Shown here: in pieces, positions 13,662 to 21,398 of the stretch
Layout: every line of letters starts with the position of its first letter
How positions within the stretch are numbered: position 1 is the stretch's first letter
Virus record (IMG/VR): IMGVR_UViG_3300032294_001427
Coordinates: 1-64,000 of that record
DNA from: a virus
Direction: 5' to 3' (one strand)
Length of the DNA stretch: 64,000 bases
Position numbers and translations under genes: made by a program
The notes under the pieces: model-generated
Seen by the model: the letters and a program-made list of their open reading frames with translations, nothing else
Told to the model about the DNA's origin: nothing
Databases searched by the model: none

Positions 13662-14016
13662 TTTTCAATCCCCAATCTACATTCAGCCAGTCAGTATTTT
13701 CTGGCATCATTTGAAAATTCTCTTCACCCAGATATTCCTGCCACCGAGTATACTTGTTGAAAGTCAGTGTGCTGAATCCATATGATTCTTTATGGCAACG
13801 ATAGACGCTGCCACTGCGACCAAAAACGGTCCAATAATCGCCACCATCTTCCACCTTGGTGATGCCGCTGTTGATTCTCCAAAAAGCACCATCCAAATAG
13901 CCACCGTGCCAGCCGCAAAGCAGACGGTAGAATACTTGATTGTTGTCCTTGATGCTGACGATTCTGACAACAATCCAACGTTCTGGAAACCAAGTATCTG
14001 TGTTTTTGTTCATCAT
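13654..14016 (-). CDS. Hypothetical beta-rich protein, 120 aa
   Basis: Contains WRINSGITKVEDGGDYWTVF and GSVYRCHKESYGF, typical of small phage proteins with short beta sheets. Tandem ATG codons at the start. No known role. Confidence 0.5.
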   Translation of the reverse strand: MMNKNTDTWFPERWIVVRIVSIKDNNQVFYRLLCGWHGGYLDGAFWRINSGITKVEDGGDYWTVFGRSGSVYRCHKESYGFSTLTFNKYTRWQEYLGEENFQMMPENTDWLNVDWGLKND

Positions 14017-14303
14017 TTTAATGCCTTTGGTGTTTGTTGAACATAGCCATCATTAGGTCTGGTTTCTCCATTTGGTCCAGTGATGTTGTACCTTCCTCCA
14101 CACCTGCCGCAGTAGAACCATGACCATTCAAATCCATTTTCATGGAATTTGCCACCACTGTGCCCTTCCTTTTCACACTCTTCGATTAATTGCTTCTTCG
14201 CTGGCCAGTAGACAGTACGATCATACTCATCCATAAGTTCTCGCATCTTCTTTGATCGCTCGCGTTCTATTAGACCTCGACGATGCCAGATATCTTGCTT
14301 CAT
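14013..14303 (-). CDS. Zinc-ribbon-like hypothetical protein
   Basis: 96 residues; ATG at 14303 chosen over a GTG one codon earlier. CEKEGHSGGKF...FYCGRCGGRY is a probable zinc-binding knuckle, preceded by a basic helix (RRGLIERERSKKMREL). Overlaps the stop of the 20-codon gene upstream. Confidence 0.6.
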   Translation of the reverse strand: MKQDIWHRRGLIERERSKKMRELMDEYDRTVYWPAKKQLIEECEKEGHSGGKFHENGFEWSWFYCGRCGGRYNITGPNGETRPNDGYVQQTPKALK

Positions 14304-14365
14304 CACTCAACTCCAAAAAATCTCCGCGCTCGACAAGCGAAAGACTTTGCTTTTCGTTCGTTCAT
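14303..14365 (-). CDS. 20-residue remnant of the MNER...FGVE family
   Basis: Reads MNERKAKSFACRARRFFGVE. It retains only the family's first four and last four residues, with a ribosome-compatible position and overlaps (ATGA upstream, TGATG downstream) exactly as full-length members have. Either a deletion product kept in frame to preserve translational coupling or a minimal peptide. Confidence 0.5.
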   Translation of the reverse strand: MNERKAKSFACRARRFFGVE

Positions 14366-14532
14366 ACATTTAACCATTCGATTGTTACTTTAAAAGTGCC
14401 TGATTGAAATCCGTACTCATCACATGGGATATTTTTGACAATTGGGTTGAAATCTTCTTTAAATGCTTCATGTACATCACGACTCAAATCACACAATGAT
14501 TCACCATCGTAGTTTTTTTCAAATAAGATCAT
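14362..14532 (-). CDS. Small hypothetical protein, 56 aa
   Basis: MILFEKNYDGES to TFKVTIEWLNV. Coupled by TGATG upstream and TATGA downstream. Soluble and acidic. No family recognised. Confidence 0.55.
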   Translation of the reverse strand: MILFEKNYDGESLCDLSRDVHEAFKEDFNPIVKNIPCDEYGFQSGTFKVTIEWLNV

Positions 14533-14747
14533 CACTTAACCCCAAAATGTTCGCGCATCAATACGCTAGGGAACGCAGACTGCCCTCTACTATTATCGGC
14601 AATAGCACCGCATTCCTTGACAATCAATTCGGCGAACTTTTCCAAATCAACACCATCTTCATCGTGATTGTCTTTGGCAAAGAACATGCCAAACTTGTTG
14701 TCGGTCATGCCAGCCCGTTCAGCAAGTTCTTTAATTCGATTGTTCAT
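14532..14747 (-). CDS. MNER...FGVE family paralogue
   Basis: 71 residues: MNNRIKELAERAG, DLEKFAELIVKECG, REHFGVK. The family has a head helix, a KFAELIVxEC core and a C-terminal EHFGVE tail; copies occur in many large phages with no known function. Members here: 14303, 14532, 14744, 14989, 15670 (C-terminal half), 22900, 23400. Confidence 0.72.
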   Translation of the reverse strand: MNNRIKELAERAGMTDNKFGMFFAKDNHDEDGVDLEKFAELIVKECGAIADNSRGQSAFPSVLMREHFGVK

Positions 14748-14992
14748 TCTTTAACTCCAAAATGTTCTAACATCTCTTCTTTCACAATGATTTCTTCGCC
14801 GAGAAAATCATATTTGTCTTCCACAAATTGAGCACACTCCCTAACAATCAACTCAGCGAATTTTTGTTCAAAAACATCCATCACTTCATCGTGCGACATG
14901 GTGGGTTGATTATGCATACGTTTAAAATGCGCTACCTCGTCAGATGCAAGACGCCATGCTTCGAAAGCAAGTTCTTCAATTCGTTCGTTCAT
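14744..14992 (-). CDS. MNER...FGVE family paralogue
   Basis: 82 residues: MNERIEELAFEAWRLAS, QKFAELIVRECAQFVE, EHFGVKE. The region between head and core is specific to this copy and contains HFKRMHNQPTMSHDEV. Coupled to both neighbours. Confidence 0.72.
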   Translation of the reverse strand: MNERIEELAFEAWRLASDEVAHFKRMHNQPTMSHDEVMDVFEQKFAELIVRECAQFVEDKYDFLGEEIIVKEEMLEHFGVKE

Positions 14993-15279
14993 TCTTTGAA
15001 TCCAAAATGGTTTCTAAATCTAATAACCGCATCTACGATACCTTGATTCTGGCCTATTAGGTATTCTCTGATTAGAGGATCACTTTCTGCTTCAATATTC
15101 TCATCGTCAATGATCTCCTCCCAGGCTTCTTTCATACATTCCCGAACAATCAACTCAGCGAATTTTTCAACATCTTCAAGGTCAGCATGACCATCAATGA
15201 AATATCTTCGTGGAGTTTCATTGTCCACGTAGTTGAGCAATCCTGCTTTCAATGCAAGTTCTTCAATTCGTTCGTTCAT
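14989..15279 (-). CDS. MNER...FGVE family paralogue
   Basis: 96 residues from MNERIEELALKAG (an upstream in-frame start is inside the previous gene). Core EKFAELIVRECMKEAWEE, acidic linker, tail RNHFGFKE. Overlaps the end of the upstream gene by 17 nt. Confidence 0.7.
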   Translation of the reverse strand: MNERIEELALKAGLLNYVDNETPRRYFIDGHADLEDVEKFAELIVRECMKEAWEEIIDDENIEAESDPLIREYLIGQNQGIVDAVIRFRNHFGFKE

Positions 15280-15673
15280 ATAATGCCTTCGCTCCCGCAA
15301 CTTTGCTCATTTGTCTACTAGAGACATCTTCAAAAAATTTCTGGTTTGGCTTCTCGATACGATAAGCGAACCGCCCACCAAAATAAACACAAAATCCACA
15401 CCCCCGCTCACTCTGAATGATGACGGTGTATGCACTAGTGATAGCCTGACCACCAAGACCACCAAACCCCATTGCGGTGCTAGACCATTCCTGAGAAAAC
15501 ATGGAATACACAGACATATGGTATTCTGTGTGCCTTTCTTGTTTGGTGATCCTGGCAGTTTTATCTGAACTTGACCAATCCCGCGACTCATACTCATAGA
15601 GAGGGAACCCCTCATACGATGCATGAGCCAGTGAAAGGTGTAGAGAATTTATTGGTTGACTATCTTTACTCAT
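15263..15673 (-). CDS. Hypothetical protein, 136 aa
   Basis: Glycine-rich centre (TAMGFGGLGGQAIT) and CGFCVYFGGRFAYRIE; possibly a small beta-sandwich. Sits between two MNER-family genes. No family recognised. Confidence 0.5.
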   Translation of the reverse strand: MSKDSQPINSLHLSLAHASYEGFPLYEYESRDWSSSDKTARITKQERHTEYHMSVYSMFSQEWSSTAMGFGGLGGQAITSAYTVIIQSERGCGFCVYFGGRFAYRIEKPNQKFFEDVSSRQMSKVAGAKALYERTN

Positions 15674-16218
15674 TCCTTAACTCCAAAATGTTTCTTCAAT
15701 TGTTCGGTATCAGCATACCATCCGTTGTCAATCATATCTTCAATTTTACGAGCGCATTCCTTTACAATTAACTCGGCGAATTTTTCAAGTGCATCTTTGG
15801 GAACTAAAACATCATCAATCCCAGACCGCACAGCCAGATGTCTAATATATTCTTGTTTGTTCATCACCCCATACCGCACAGCGGTTTCACGAATCCACTT
15901 TGCGGCTTCTTCGGATTCAGAATCCCATTCAGCATTGCGATCAAAATATTCAGCAACTTGCTCAGTTGTTTCCAATCCACCCAAATGCGATTCGCCAAAA
16001 GAGGCAAGACGCTGTTGATAGTCGTTTTGCTCATCGGCATCCCAACCAAACTCTGCTTCAAAGGCATCGCAGTGAGAGCAGGATCCGTATGAACCTTGCA
16101 CCCAACCACGCTCACCCTTGTAGTCGACAAGGGCAACCCACTCACCTTGGTATGAGCCGAATGACTTATACTGAAGAACCGCAGCACCCGCTGCTTCTAA
16201 TGCGCTTTCATATGACAT
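15670..16218 (-). CDS. Fusion: unknown N-domain plus MNER-family C-half
   Basis: 182 residues. Residues 1-85 (YQGEWVALVDYKGERGWVQGSYGSCSHCDAF) are a domain common in small phage proteins. From about 110, NKQEYIRHLAVRSG...EKFAELIVKECARKIED...LKKHFGVKE is a complete MNER-family body lacking only its own start. This indicates in-frame fusion of two neighbours. Confidence 0.65.
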   Translation of the reverse strand: MSYESALEAAGAAVLQYKSFGSYQGEWVALVDYKGERGWVQGSYGSCSHCDAFEAEFGWDADEQNDYQQRLASFGESHLGGLETTEQVAEYFDRNAEWDSESEEAAKWIRETAVRYGVMNKQEYIRHLAVRSGIDDVLVPKDALEKFAELIVKECARKIEDMIDNGWYADTEQLKKHFGVKE

Positions 16219-16221
16219 TAC

Positions 16222-16575
16222 TTACTTCCTCGTTCTCAACGATTCAAATAAAATATCCCACTGTTCTTGTGGATTCATACCCGAATCAAACTGTTCAACA
16301 TCGATATTGTCTGGAACCTTGAAGAAAATATCGGCGTAGGTGTAGTCAAAATCATTGTCTCGATCATGGCTATACCACGGATGCCGCGACATTTCTTCAA
16401 AAACATCTTCGTATTCTTCACGGTTACCACCACCATTGCGAGTGTGGACAACGATGTATCCATTCTCCATGTAGACATTACGGAATCGACCAAAGTCGGC
16501 ACGAGTCTTACCCAACATTTCCAACAGCATATCACTGTCTGGATTCATTCCAAAAAGCATGTTATATAATGACAT
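16222..16575 (-). CDS. Conserved phage protein (MSLYNMLFG)
   Basis: 117 residues. MSLYNMLFGMNP, GRFRNVYME, VVHTRNGGGNREEYEDVF and HPWYSHDRDNDFDYTYADIFF are conserved in a family shared by many phages and some bacteria with no assigned function. Confidence 0.68.
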   Translation of the reverse strand: MSLYNMLFGMNPDSDMLLEMLGKTRADFGRFRNVYMENGYIVVHTRNGGGNREEYEDVFEEMSRHPWYSHDRDNDFDYTYADIFFKVPDNIDVEQFDSGMNPQEQWDILFESLRTRK

Positions 16576-16949
16576 TACGAAAACTCTCTTGAATTGAAAC
16601 TGTAACCTTCTGGGTCATCCCAATCATATTCGGGATTGAACCAACCTTCCTTGCGACCTTCTTCGTTGTGCACCAAATTTTTGTGACCATCATATCGAAC
16701 ATAGTGTGGTGCCTTCTCGGTCTCAATATACTCTACAAACCAATTATAGTCAACAGGTTCACGATACTCATTGTAAATCTTTTTGTCTTTCAGATAGTCC
16801 TTCCACTTTTGCCAAGTGGTCAGACCACCATATTTGTACCCACGGAATGAGAATGCCCATCCCCAAGAAGATTTACCAATGTGGTACTTGTCATCATAAC
16901 GCTTGCAGCATTCGCAAATGTTTTCGGCAACATAATAGTTGGTGCCCAT
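16575..16949 (-). CDS. Conserved protein with N-terminal cysteine cluster
   Basis: 124 residues starting MGTNYYVAENICECCKRYD, then HIGKSSWGWAFSFRGY. This family is widespread in phages; the CECC motif probably binds metal. Coupled to the preceding gene by 1-nt overlap. Confidence 0.7.
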   Translation of the reverse strand: MGTNYYVAENICECCKRYDDKYHIGKSSWGWAFSFRGYKYGGLTTWQKWKDYLKDKKIYNEYREPVDYNWFVEYIETEKAPHYVRYDGHKNLVHNEEGRKEGWFNPEYDWDDPEGYSFNSREFS

Positions 16950-16963
16950 TATTCAATCCTCTA

Positions 16964-17986
16964 TCATCCACCCGTCTTCAGCAGCCACCGATTGCTGATG
17001 CTCTTGAAAGACGCACCGCCATCATTACGCTTAAACACCAATCCCTCGCGTTCAACATTATTGTTCAGTCTGCTCTTATCTTCAGCCCACGACAACACGG
17101 TAGCAACATCAAATGCACCCTTGAGATCTTGGTCGGAAGAAATGACAGGAACGTGGTTTAGACCCAATTCCTTTACAACCTGTCGGCGGCGTTCTGGCGC
17201 AAGGTATGCCCCATCAATAGCGTCGTAAATATCAAAGACAAAGAAGTCTTGGCCCTTGAGATTGTAGTGGTTCCCTTGGATACCCTCACCGATCAATTCA
17301 CCCTGAATGGCAAGACCCCACATTTCGCGAGATCTCATCTTGGACTGAATCTCATAACGGTCGGCGATCTTCCAATAGGTCACATCGGGATTATACCTCA
17401 AATCGAGATTACGGCTGCATGCATGGAGGTCGTTGTCAGCATCCAGATAGAAAGTGCAACTTGTACCATCCAATTTTTCAGTCAATTCCCATGGTGCATC
17501 GCTCTTGCTCCACTCGGCAAGTTCGTTGACAAGATTCTGTATACGTTCTTGATCAGTCTTGCGAACAATGCTGGGAAACATGCCACAGACCTCTCCAGCC
17601 AACTGGGCAGGAATCGGTGGCTCATACTTTTGAATACCGAGCAATTCGGTGACATCAGAACCCTCGGTGAGAGGAAGTTCCTGTTGCCCCAAAACAGCGG
17701 TCGGAAGAAGAAGCCCTTGACTCAACTGCCCCCGCAGTCGAACGGTGCGCAGACGCTCACCCTTGACACCATTGTATTCTCTGGGTTCACGCCCCTTACT
17801 GAGAAAGGGAGCAAGAGCATCGGGGATCCAACTGTCGATCTCGCAGTAGACGACAAGATCGCCGACAGCATATTCGCCCTTCTTGACGACCACAGACCAT
17901 CCACCAATGGTGGCACATTCAATCGCATCAGCACCCGCGATGGGGTTGATGTTATCTATTTTCCGAATAGTAGCAAGTTTACGCAT
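16964..17986 (-). CDS. RNA ligase, DRB0094/Rnl5-like
   Basis: 340 residues. The nucleotidyltransferase motif I EKLDGTS (about residue 170) supplies the lysine that is adenylylated; RNLDLRYN and IQGELIGEGIQGN match motifs Ia/III, and EGLVFKRN motif IV, with SFKSISNRWLL as motif V. Residues 1-130 form the N-terminal OB-like domain of the DRB0094 branch (RKIDNINPIAGADAIECATI; GDLVVYCEIDSW). Seals RNA 3'-OH and 5'-phosphate ends using ATP. In a phage with a large tRNA array it may repair tRNAs cut by host anticodon nucleases, which is an inference from T4 Rnl1. No polynucleotide kinase is adjacent. Confidence 0.85.
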   Translation of the reverse strand: MRKLATIRKIDNINPIAGADAIECATIGGWSVVVKKGEYAVGDLVVYCEIDSWIPDALAPFLSKGREPREYNGVKGERLRTVRLRGQLSQGLLLPTAVLGQQELPLTEGSDVTELLGIQKYEPPIPAQLAGEVCGMFPSIVRKTDQERIQNLVNELAEWSKSDAPWELTEKLDGTSCTFYLDADNDLHACSRNLDLRYNPDVTYWKIADRYEIQSKMRSREMWGLAIQGELIGEGIQGNHYNLKGQDFFVFDIYDAIDGAYLAPERRRQVVKELGLNHVPVISSDQDLKGAFDVATVLSWAEDKSRLNNNVEREGLVFKRNDGGASFKSISNRWLLKTGG

Positions 17987-17987
17987 T

Positions 17988-18245
17988 TCAATCCCTCATT
18001 CGTCTAACCAAAATTTCGGCAATTTCTTTGGCAAAAGTTTTGGCTGTTTGATTAATGGTTTCTTTGTCACCGCGAACGTGAGCGATCATCATCCACGTAT
18101 CTGCAAGTCTTTCGCAATCATCAGGGAACCGATCCCAGGTAAAGGTAGGACCACGATACTTGGGATTATTAAACATGGCAAACTGGCCCGCTACATTAGC
18201 ATAACAGATATTGGCTATCTGCATTCTCTTTTTCTCAGAAATCAT
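17988..18245 (-). CDS. Hypothetical protein, 85 aa
   Basis: Helical; contains FTWDRFPDDCERLADTWMMIA and AKEIAEILVRRMRD. Directly upstream of the RNA ligase gene (1-bp gap) and so probably co-translated. Function unknown. Confidence 0.55.
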   Translation of the reverse strand: MISEKKRMQIANICYANVAGQFAMFNNPKYRGPTFTWDRFPDDCERLADTWMMIAHVRGDKETINQTAKTFAKEIAEILVRRMRD

Positions 18246-18315
18246 ATCTCAACTCCTAGTTTGTTTAACACTTGTTCTTAGTGAACGTGTTCCCATTTCA
18301 ATCGCTCCTTTAAAG

Positions 18316-18489
18316 TCAACCGTTAAATCCGATGCTGGCTTCAAGTGCCTCTAGCAAGTCTTCATCTGACATTTCGTCGAGTTCCTCACTGTTCACGATG
18401 TACTCATCACAGTCAAAGTAACGAGGAATGCCTTCACCGCCAGAATCTTCGATGAGAGCCGCAAGGCGTTGAATAACAAGATTACGCAT
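18316..18489 (-). CDS. Small conserved acidic protein, 57 aa
   Basis: MRNLVIQRLAALIEDSGGEG, PRYFDCDEYIV, LDEMSDEDLLEALE. GGAG 8 nt upstream. The EL-DEMSDEDLLE pattern is seen in T4-like phage small proteins of unknown role. Confidence 0.6.
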   Translation of the reverse strand: MRNLVIQRLAALIEDSGGEGIPRYFDCDEYIVNSEELDEMSDEDLLEALEASIGFNG

Positions 18490-18502
18490 AATATATCTCC
18501 TT

Positions 18503-18646
18503 TTAAATTCCCCAGACTTCTTTTTCCAGAATCTCTGTGAGACACCACTTCTTTACAAGATTTCTGTGAAGTTCTGCAGCCTCTCGGTTGCTGAACACAC
18601 CATCAACCTTACCGTTTTTCATGACGATATAGACCACGTTTTGCAT
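18503..18646 (-). CDS. Small hypothetical protein, 47 aa
   Basis: MQNVVYIVMKNGKVDGVF to EKEVWGI. Resembles the short repeat-like phage proteins that describe a single beta-hairpin plus helix (FSNREAAELHRN). Fits exactly between its neighbours. Confidence 0.5.
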   Translation of the reverse strand: MQNVVYIVMKNGKVDGVFSNREAAELHRNLVKKWCLTEILEKEVWGI

Positions 18647-18647
18647 C

Positions 18648-19067
18648 TTAAGCACCCGTCCACTTGTGGTCAACATAAGAACTCGGATCTAGCACATTAC
18701 CGCGAGCAAAATTCTTCGCGGGTGCAGCCCAACCAGCAGCCTTCAGAATGTCACCAAACTGAAACTTGCCGTGCGGCTGAATACAAATGAAACTGTGCAC
18801 CGAAGTCGAACCCCAAGAAGTCTTCACAACCCTGATGAACTTGCGACCACGGTCGAATGTCACATCAAACTTGTTGTTGTGAACGTTTTTATTCCACTTG
18901 TTGTAGTCTGCCTTCAGATGATCAGCATACATCGTCAGTGCGATGTCGAGATCGTATTCGGGCATAACCTTCGGTGCAGTGTCAGTTTCGCGAGCGAGAA
19001 TCACATCCAACCTCGCCTGAAGTGTACGGATGTCGTTTTGAATTTCACGAATCTTTTGAATGTCCAT
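18648..19067 (-). CDS. Conserved phage protein, 139 aa
   Basis: Start MDIQKIREIQND overlaps the upstream TAA (TAATG); N-terminal coiled coil. The C-half has RGRKFIRVVKTSWGSTSVHSF and FGDILKAAGWAAPAKNFARG, a conserved family with no known activity. Confidence 0.65.
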   Translation of the reverse strand: MDIQKIREIQNDIRTLQARLDVILARETDTAPKVMPEYDLDIALTMYADHLKADYNKWNKNVHNNKFDVTFDRGRKFIRVVKTSWGSTSVHSFICIQPHGKFQFGDILKAAGWAAPAKNFARGNVLDPSSYVDHKWTGA

Positions 19068-19441
19068 TAGTAATCCGCCCTCACAGAACCAGAAAGATAA
19101 CCATAGCGAACACCGAGGCAATACTCAAGATGCTCGACGCTGCCGCTGGTGTCATACGCATCATGGAGGTAACGCAGAGCGTCCTCACGAGTGCAGCCAC
19201 GAACGGTCTGCATCATCGACTCGATGCGCCCCTCAACCGAAGCCTCGGCTGCGAGTTGCTGTTCTCGCTCACGAGCAGCCTCAGACTCAGCCGTGGCAAT
19301 GAGACTGTCCCAAATCTGCTGCTTTTTGTCAGCAGTGGCAAGATTCCAGCCAGACCAGAATTCTTCGCGAGGACGGAAACCATAAGCGTCCTTGTAGAGG
19401 TCTGAGAGAATATCTTCGTCGAAGGTATACTGAGTCGTCAT
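19067..19441 (-). CDS. Conserved phage protein, first gene after promoter
   Basis: 124 residues. FDEDILSDLYKDAYGFRPREEFW is a conserved head of an accessory-gene family in phages, followed by an EAAREREQQLAAEAS helix. Starts about 30 nt downstream of the boxed promoter at 19474. Confidence 0.65.
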   Translation of the reverse strand: MTTQYTFDEDILSDLYKDAYGFRPREEFWSGWNLATADKKQQIWDSLIATAESEAAREREQQLAAEASVEGRIESMMQTVRGCTREDALRYLHDAYDTSGSVEHLEYCLGVRYGYLSGSVRADY

Positions 19442-19473
19442 TTAAAACTCCTTAACCGCGTTTCGATATAGTT

Positions 19474-19534
19474 AGTATCGCGCATTTCGGAAAAAAACGC
19501 AACACCAAAAACCCGAATAGAATCAATCAGTTAC
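19474..19534 (-). promoter_or_regulatory. Boxed early promoter
   Basis: Minus strand: TTGCGT (19497-19502), 17 bp, GATACT (19474-19479). The upstream box (19507-19534) is a diverged copy of the shared element and overlaps the last codons and stop of the upstream gene. Confidence 0.65.
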
Positions 19535-19735
19535 GGTGACAGAAAAATCCTTGTCTTTGGTCAGGTGAATCCATCGATCTTTATCGACGCCGCCGCTAAC
19601 AGGCGCAACCCTAACCCAAGGACCACTGTCGGAACTGAAGGCCACACTGTCGCGAGTATCCAGAACTTTCCACTCAGTTCCGAGTTCCCGCACCCTGTTT
19701 TTACCCTTTTGGGTTTTACCTTGAAGGAATATCAT
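19523..19735 (-). CDS. Conserved small protein (ELGxEW...GPW...HLT)
   Basis: 70 residues: KGKNRVRELGTEWKVLDTR, SGPWVRVAP, RWIHLTKDKDF. It is a paralogue of the 65-residue protein at 26664 (LQLYGNEWVL, GPWGFI, FFLHLTDD). Beta-rich, function unknown. Follows a boxed promoter. Confidence 0.65.
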   Translation of the reverse strand: MIFLQGKTQKGKNRVRELGTEWKVLDTRDSVAFSSDSGPWVRVAPVSGGVDKDRWIHLTKDKDFSVTVTD

Positions 19736-19744
19736 AATATCACC

Positions 19745-19805
19745 ATTATCGCCTTTTTCGGTGCAAAACGCAATAGGAAAAACTCTAACAGAATCAATGA
19801 CTTAC
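19745..19805 (-). promoter_or_regulatory. Boxed early promoter
   Basis: Minus strand: TTGCGT (19768-19773), 17 bp, GATAAT (19745-19750). Upstream box at 19778-19805 with GTAAGTCATTGATT and TTAGAGTTTTT. Confidence 0.7.
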
Positions 19806-19901
19806 GCCATCGCGCTCTCGCCGAGGAGAAAGCCGATAGAGCGGTTCTATATGGGGTGGGGATAAGGGTAGGGGTATATAGCGAGAGCCGCCCAGAGACG
19901 T

Positions 19902-20081
19902 TCAGCGGCTGTCCTGCTCCCAATCATGAGACCAATCTTCTTCTTCCAAGAGATCATCAGCGGTCTCTTGGTTGGGGTTGAATTTCCAGCGAGTCTCTTC
20001 TTTCAAACGACGCTGCTTCAATCCTTCGCTGTTCCGACTGTAATCGCGGTCACGGAACTCATGCTTCTTCTTCGTTGCCAT
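19902..20081 (-). CDS. Small charged protein, 59 aa
   Basis: MATKKKHEFRDRDYSRN to WSHDWEQDSR. Basic N-half and acidic, tryptophan-containing C-half. Possible nucleic-acid or protein binder; no family recognised. Confidence 0.55.
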   Translation of the reverse strand: MATKKKHEFRDRDYSRNSEGLKQRRLKEETRWKFNPNQETADDLLEEEDWSHDWEQDSR

Positions 20082-20105
20082 TTTATTTACTCAACTGCTC
20101 CTGTG

Positions 20106-20867
20106 TTAAAAAGTGCCCATGATGTCGTAGTACTCATCCTTCAGAGTTGCTTCGTGCCATTCTTCTGGATCGTAGTGTTTGTATTTTTTGGTTGTCGTTA
20201 CTTCTTGGTTTTCTTTCAGAGTTGTCTTCTCGAAATGATTTACCAATGAATTTATGTTGTTGTTCAACTCTTGATGCTGCTGATCGGTTGCAGTTTTGTG
20301 ATCGATAGAGTTGTCAAGTTCGTGATAATTTTCTCCAAACATCTTCTTGTAGTGTCCTCTTGAATCGTTAACATCGTTCCAAATTTTGTTTCTTATATGT
20401 TCTGGTACAGTTCTACCGCCGCGCTGTCCACGAGAAATATTTCTCTGTCTTGATGTCTCGTTATCAACATGCACCATTACCATGTGTGTAGCGTAACCCA
20501 AGGATTCCAGATATCTTTTGGTGTTGTGTATTTCTTCTGGGTCGCGACTGGTTCCATTAACAACGACTGGATCTCCGCGATTTATAGCCTCGCGCATTTT
20601 TCTTTGAGTCACTTTTTTAGCGCGATCCCTCAACACATTACGTTGCGCTTCTTCTTCCTGTGGCATCTTCATGTTCAAGCCATGTTTTCTCATGAGATGT
20701 TCAAATGCATCATCCGAATCTATTACACGGAATCCCATACCACGCAGTGGCTTTGCGATTGTATTCTTACCGCCCCCTGGCGGACCGCCCAAAAATATTA
20801 CATGTTTTCCAGGCGAGCGTTCACTTTCTTGAATGAATTGTCTAAAAGTGCGAATAGAATTGTTCAT
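20106..20867 (-). CDS. P-loop kinase (AAA_33/zeta-toxin-like) with capsid-targeting-like start
   Basis: 253 residues from MNNSIRTFRQFIQES, whose ATG overlaps the upstream TGA. Walker A GGPPGGGKNT lies at about residues 27-36; the lid region RGQRGGRTVPEHIR and VVVNGTSRDPEE fit a small-molecule or polynucleotide kinase of the zeta-toxin/Pnk fold. Substrate unknown. The start TFRQFIQES resembles the T4 capsid targeting sequence, with an IQE/S site suited to the prohead protease, so the protein could be packaged. The N-terminal head of the 1,822-residue protein at 57474 has a similar P-loop. Confidence 0.7.
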   Translation of the reverse strand: MNNSIRTFRQFIQESERSPGKHVIFLGGPPGGGKNTIAKPLRGMGFRVIDSDDAFEHLMRKHGLNMKMPQEEEAQRNVLRDRAKKVTQRKMREAINRGDPVVVNGTSRDPEEIHNTKRYLESLGYATHMVMVHVDNETSRQRNISRGQRGGRTVPEHIRNKIWNDVNDSRGHYKKMFGENYHELDNSIDHKTATDQQHQELNNNINSLVNHFEKTTLKENQEVTTTKKYKHYDPEEWHEATLKDEYYDIMGTF

Positions 20868-21391
20868 TTTTGTTCTTCTTTTAATTTGTTGCAAAAGATC
20901 TTGTACAAACCGTATTCCATTCCATACGCTGCAACTTCCCACGGAGAGAAGTAATACTTCTCCTCTTCCTGATGGTGAGATGCGTCATATAGCGTTCCCT
21001 TAAAACGAACGTCGCCATTTACATAGTCAAAAATTTCGTTATTCAAATATTGGGATACGTGTACCATCTCATGACCGAGATCAATCAACAATTGCTTCAG
21101 TCTTGTCTGAGGTTTCTTGCCCTTTAGATTGATACGCCTGTAATTTAGGACAACAGTAAATTTCTTTTTGTTCAATTCGTCCAATCCATCATACGTCACC
21201 CACGCCTTGTACTTCTTCAAATCAAGAAGATCTGCGGCGTCTTTGATTTCTTGTTCGCCAAGAACCTTGATGGTGACACGCGACTTGTTCTGGATTCCAC
21301 GGCGAACCAGTCGATCCAGAACAAATCGTGCGTACTTGCGAACCATCGCAATATCTTTGGACGTTAGGTAATTGCTGGTGACTGCAATCAT
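20864..21391 (-). CDS. Zincin-like metallopeptidase-fold protein
   Basis: 175 residues with LIDLGHEMVHVSQYL: HExxH supplies two zinc ligands and the catalytic glutamate. A downstream acidic segment (YYFSPWEVAAYGMEYG) may give the third ligand. Similar SprT-like proteins occur in T4-like phages. Partner or target unknown. Coupled to the kinase gene. Confidence 0.65.
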   Translation of the reverse strand: MIAVTSNYLTSKDIAMVRKYARFVLDRLVRRGIQNKSRVTIKVLGEQEIKDAADLLDLKKYKAWVTYDGLDELNKKKFTVVLNYRRINLKGKKPQTRLKQLLIDLGHEMVHVSQYLNNEIFDYVNGDVRFKGTLYDASHHQEEEKYYFSPWEVAAYGMEYGLYKIFCNKLKEEQK

Positions 21392-21398
21392 TAGAACC

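Noticed and set aside
17249-18007. 252-codon plus-strand frame opposite the RNA ligase
   Set aside because: Shadow of a well-supported ligase gene with all nucleotidyltransferase motifs.
19732-19923. 63-codon minus-strand frame between 19735 and 19902
   Set aside because: It occupies a boxed promoter region and has no ribosome site or recognisable sequence.
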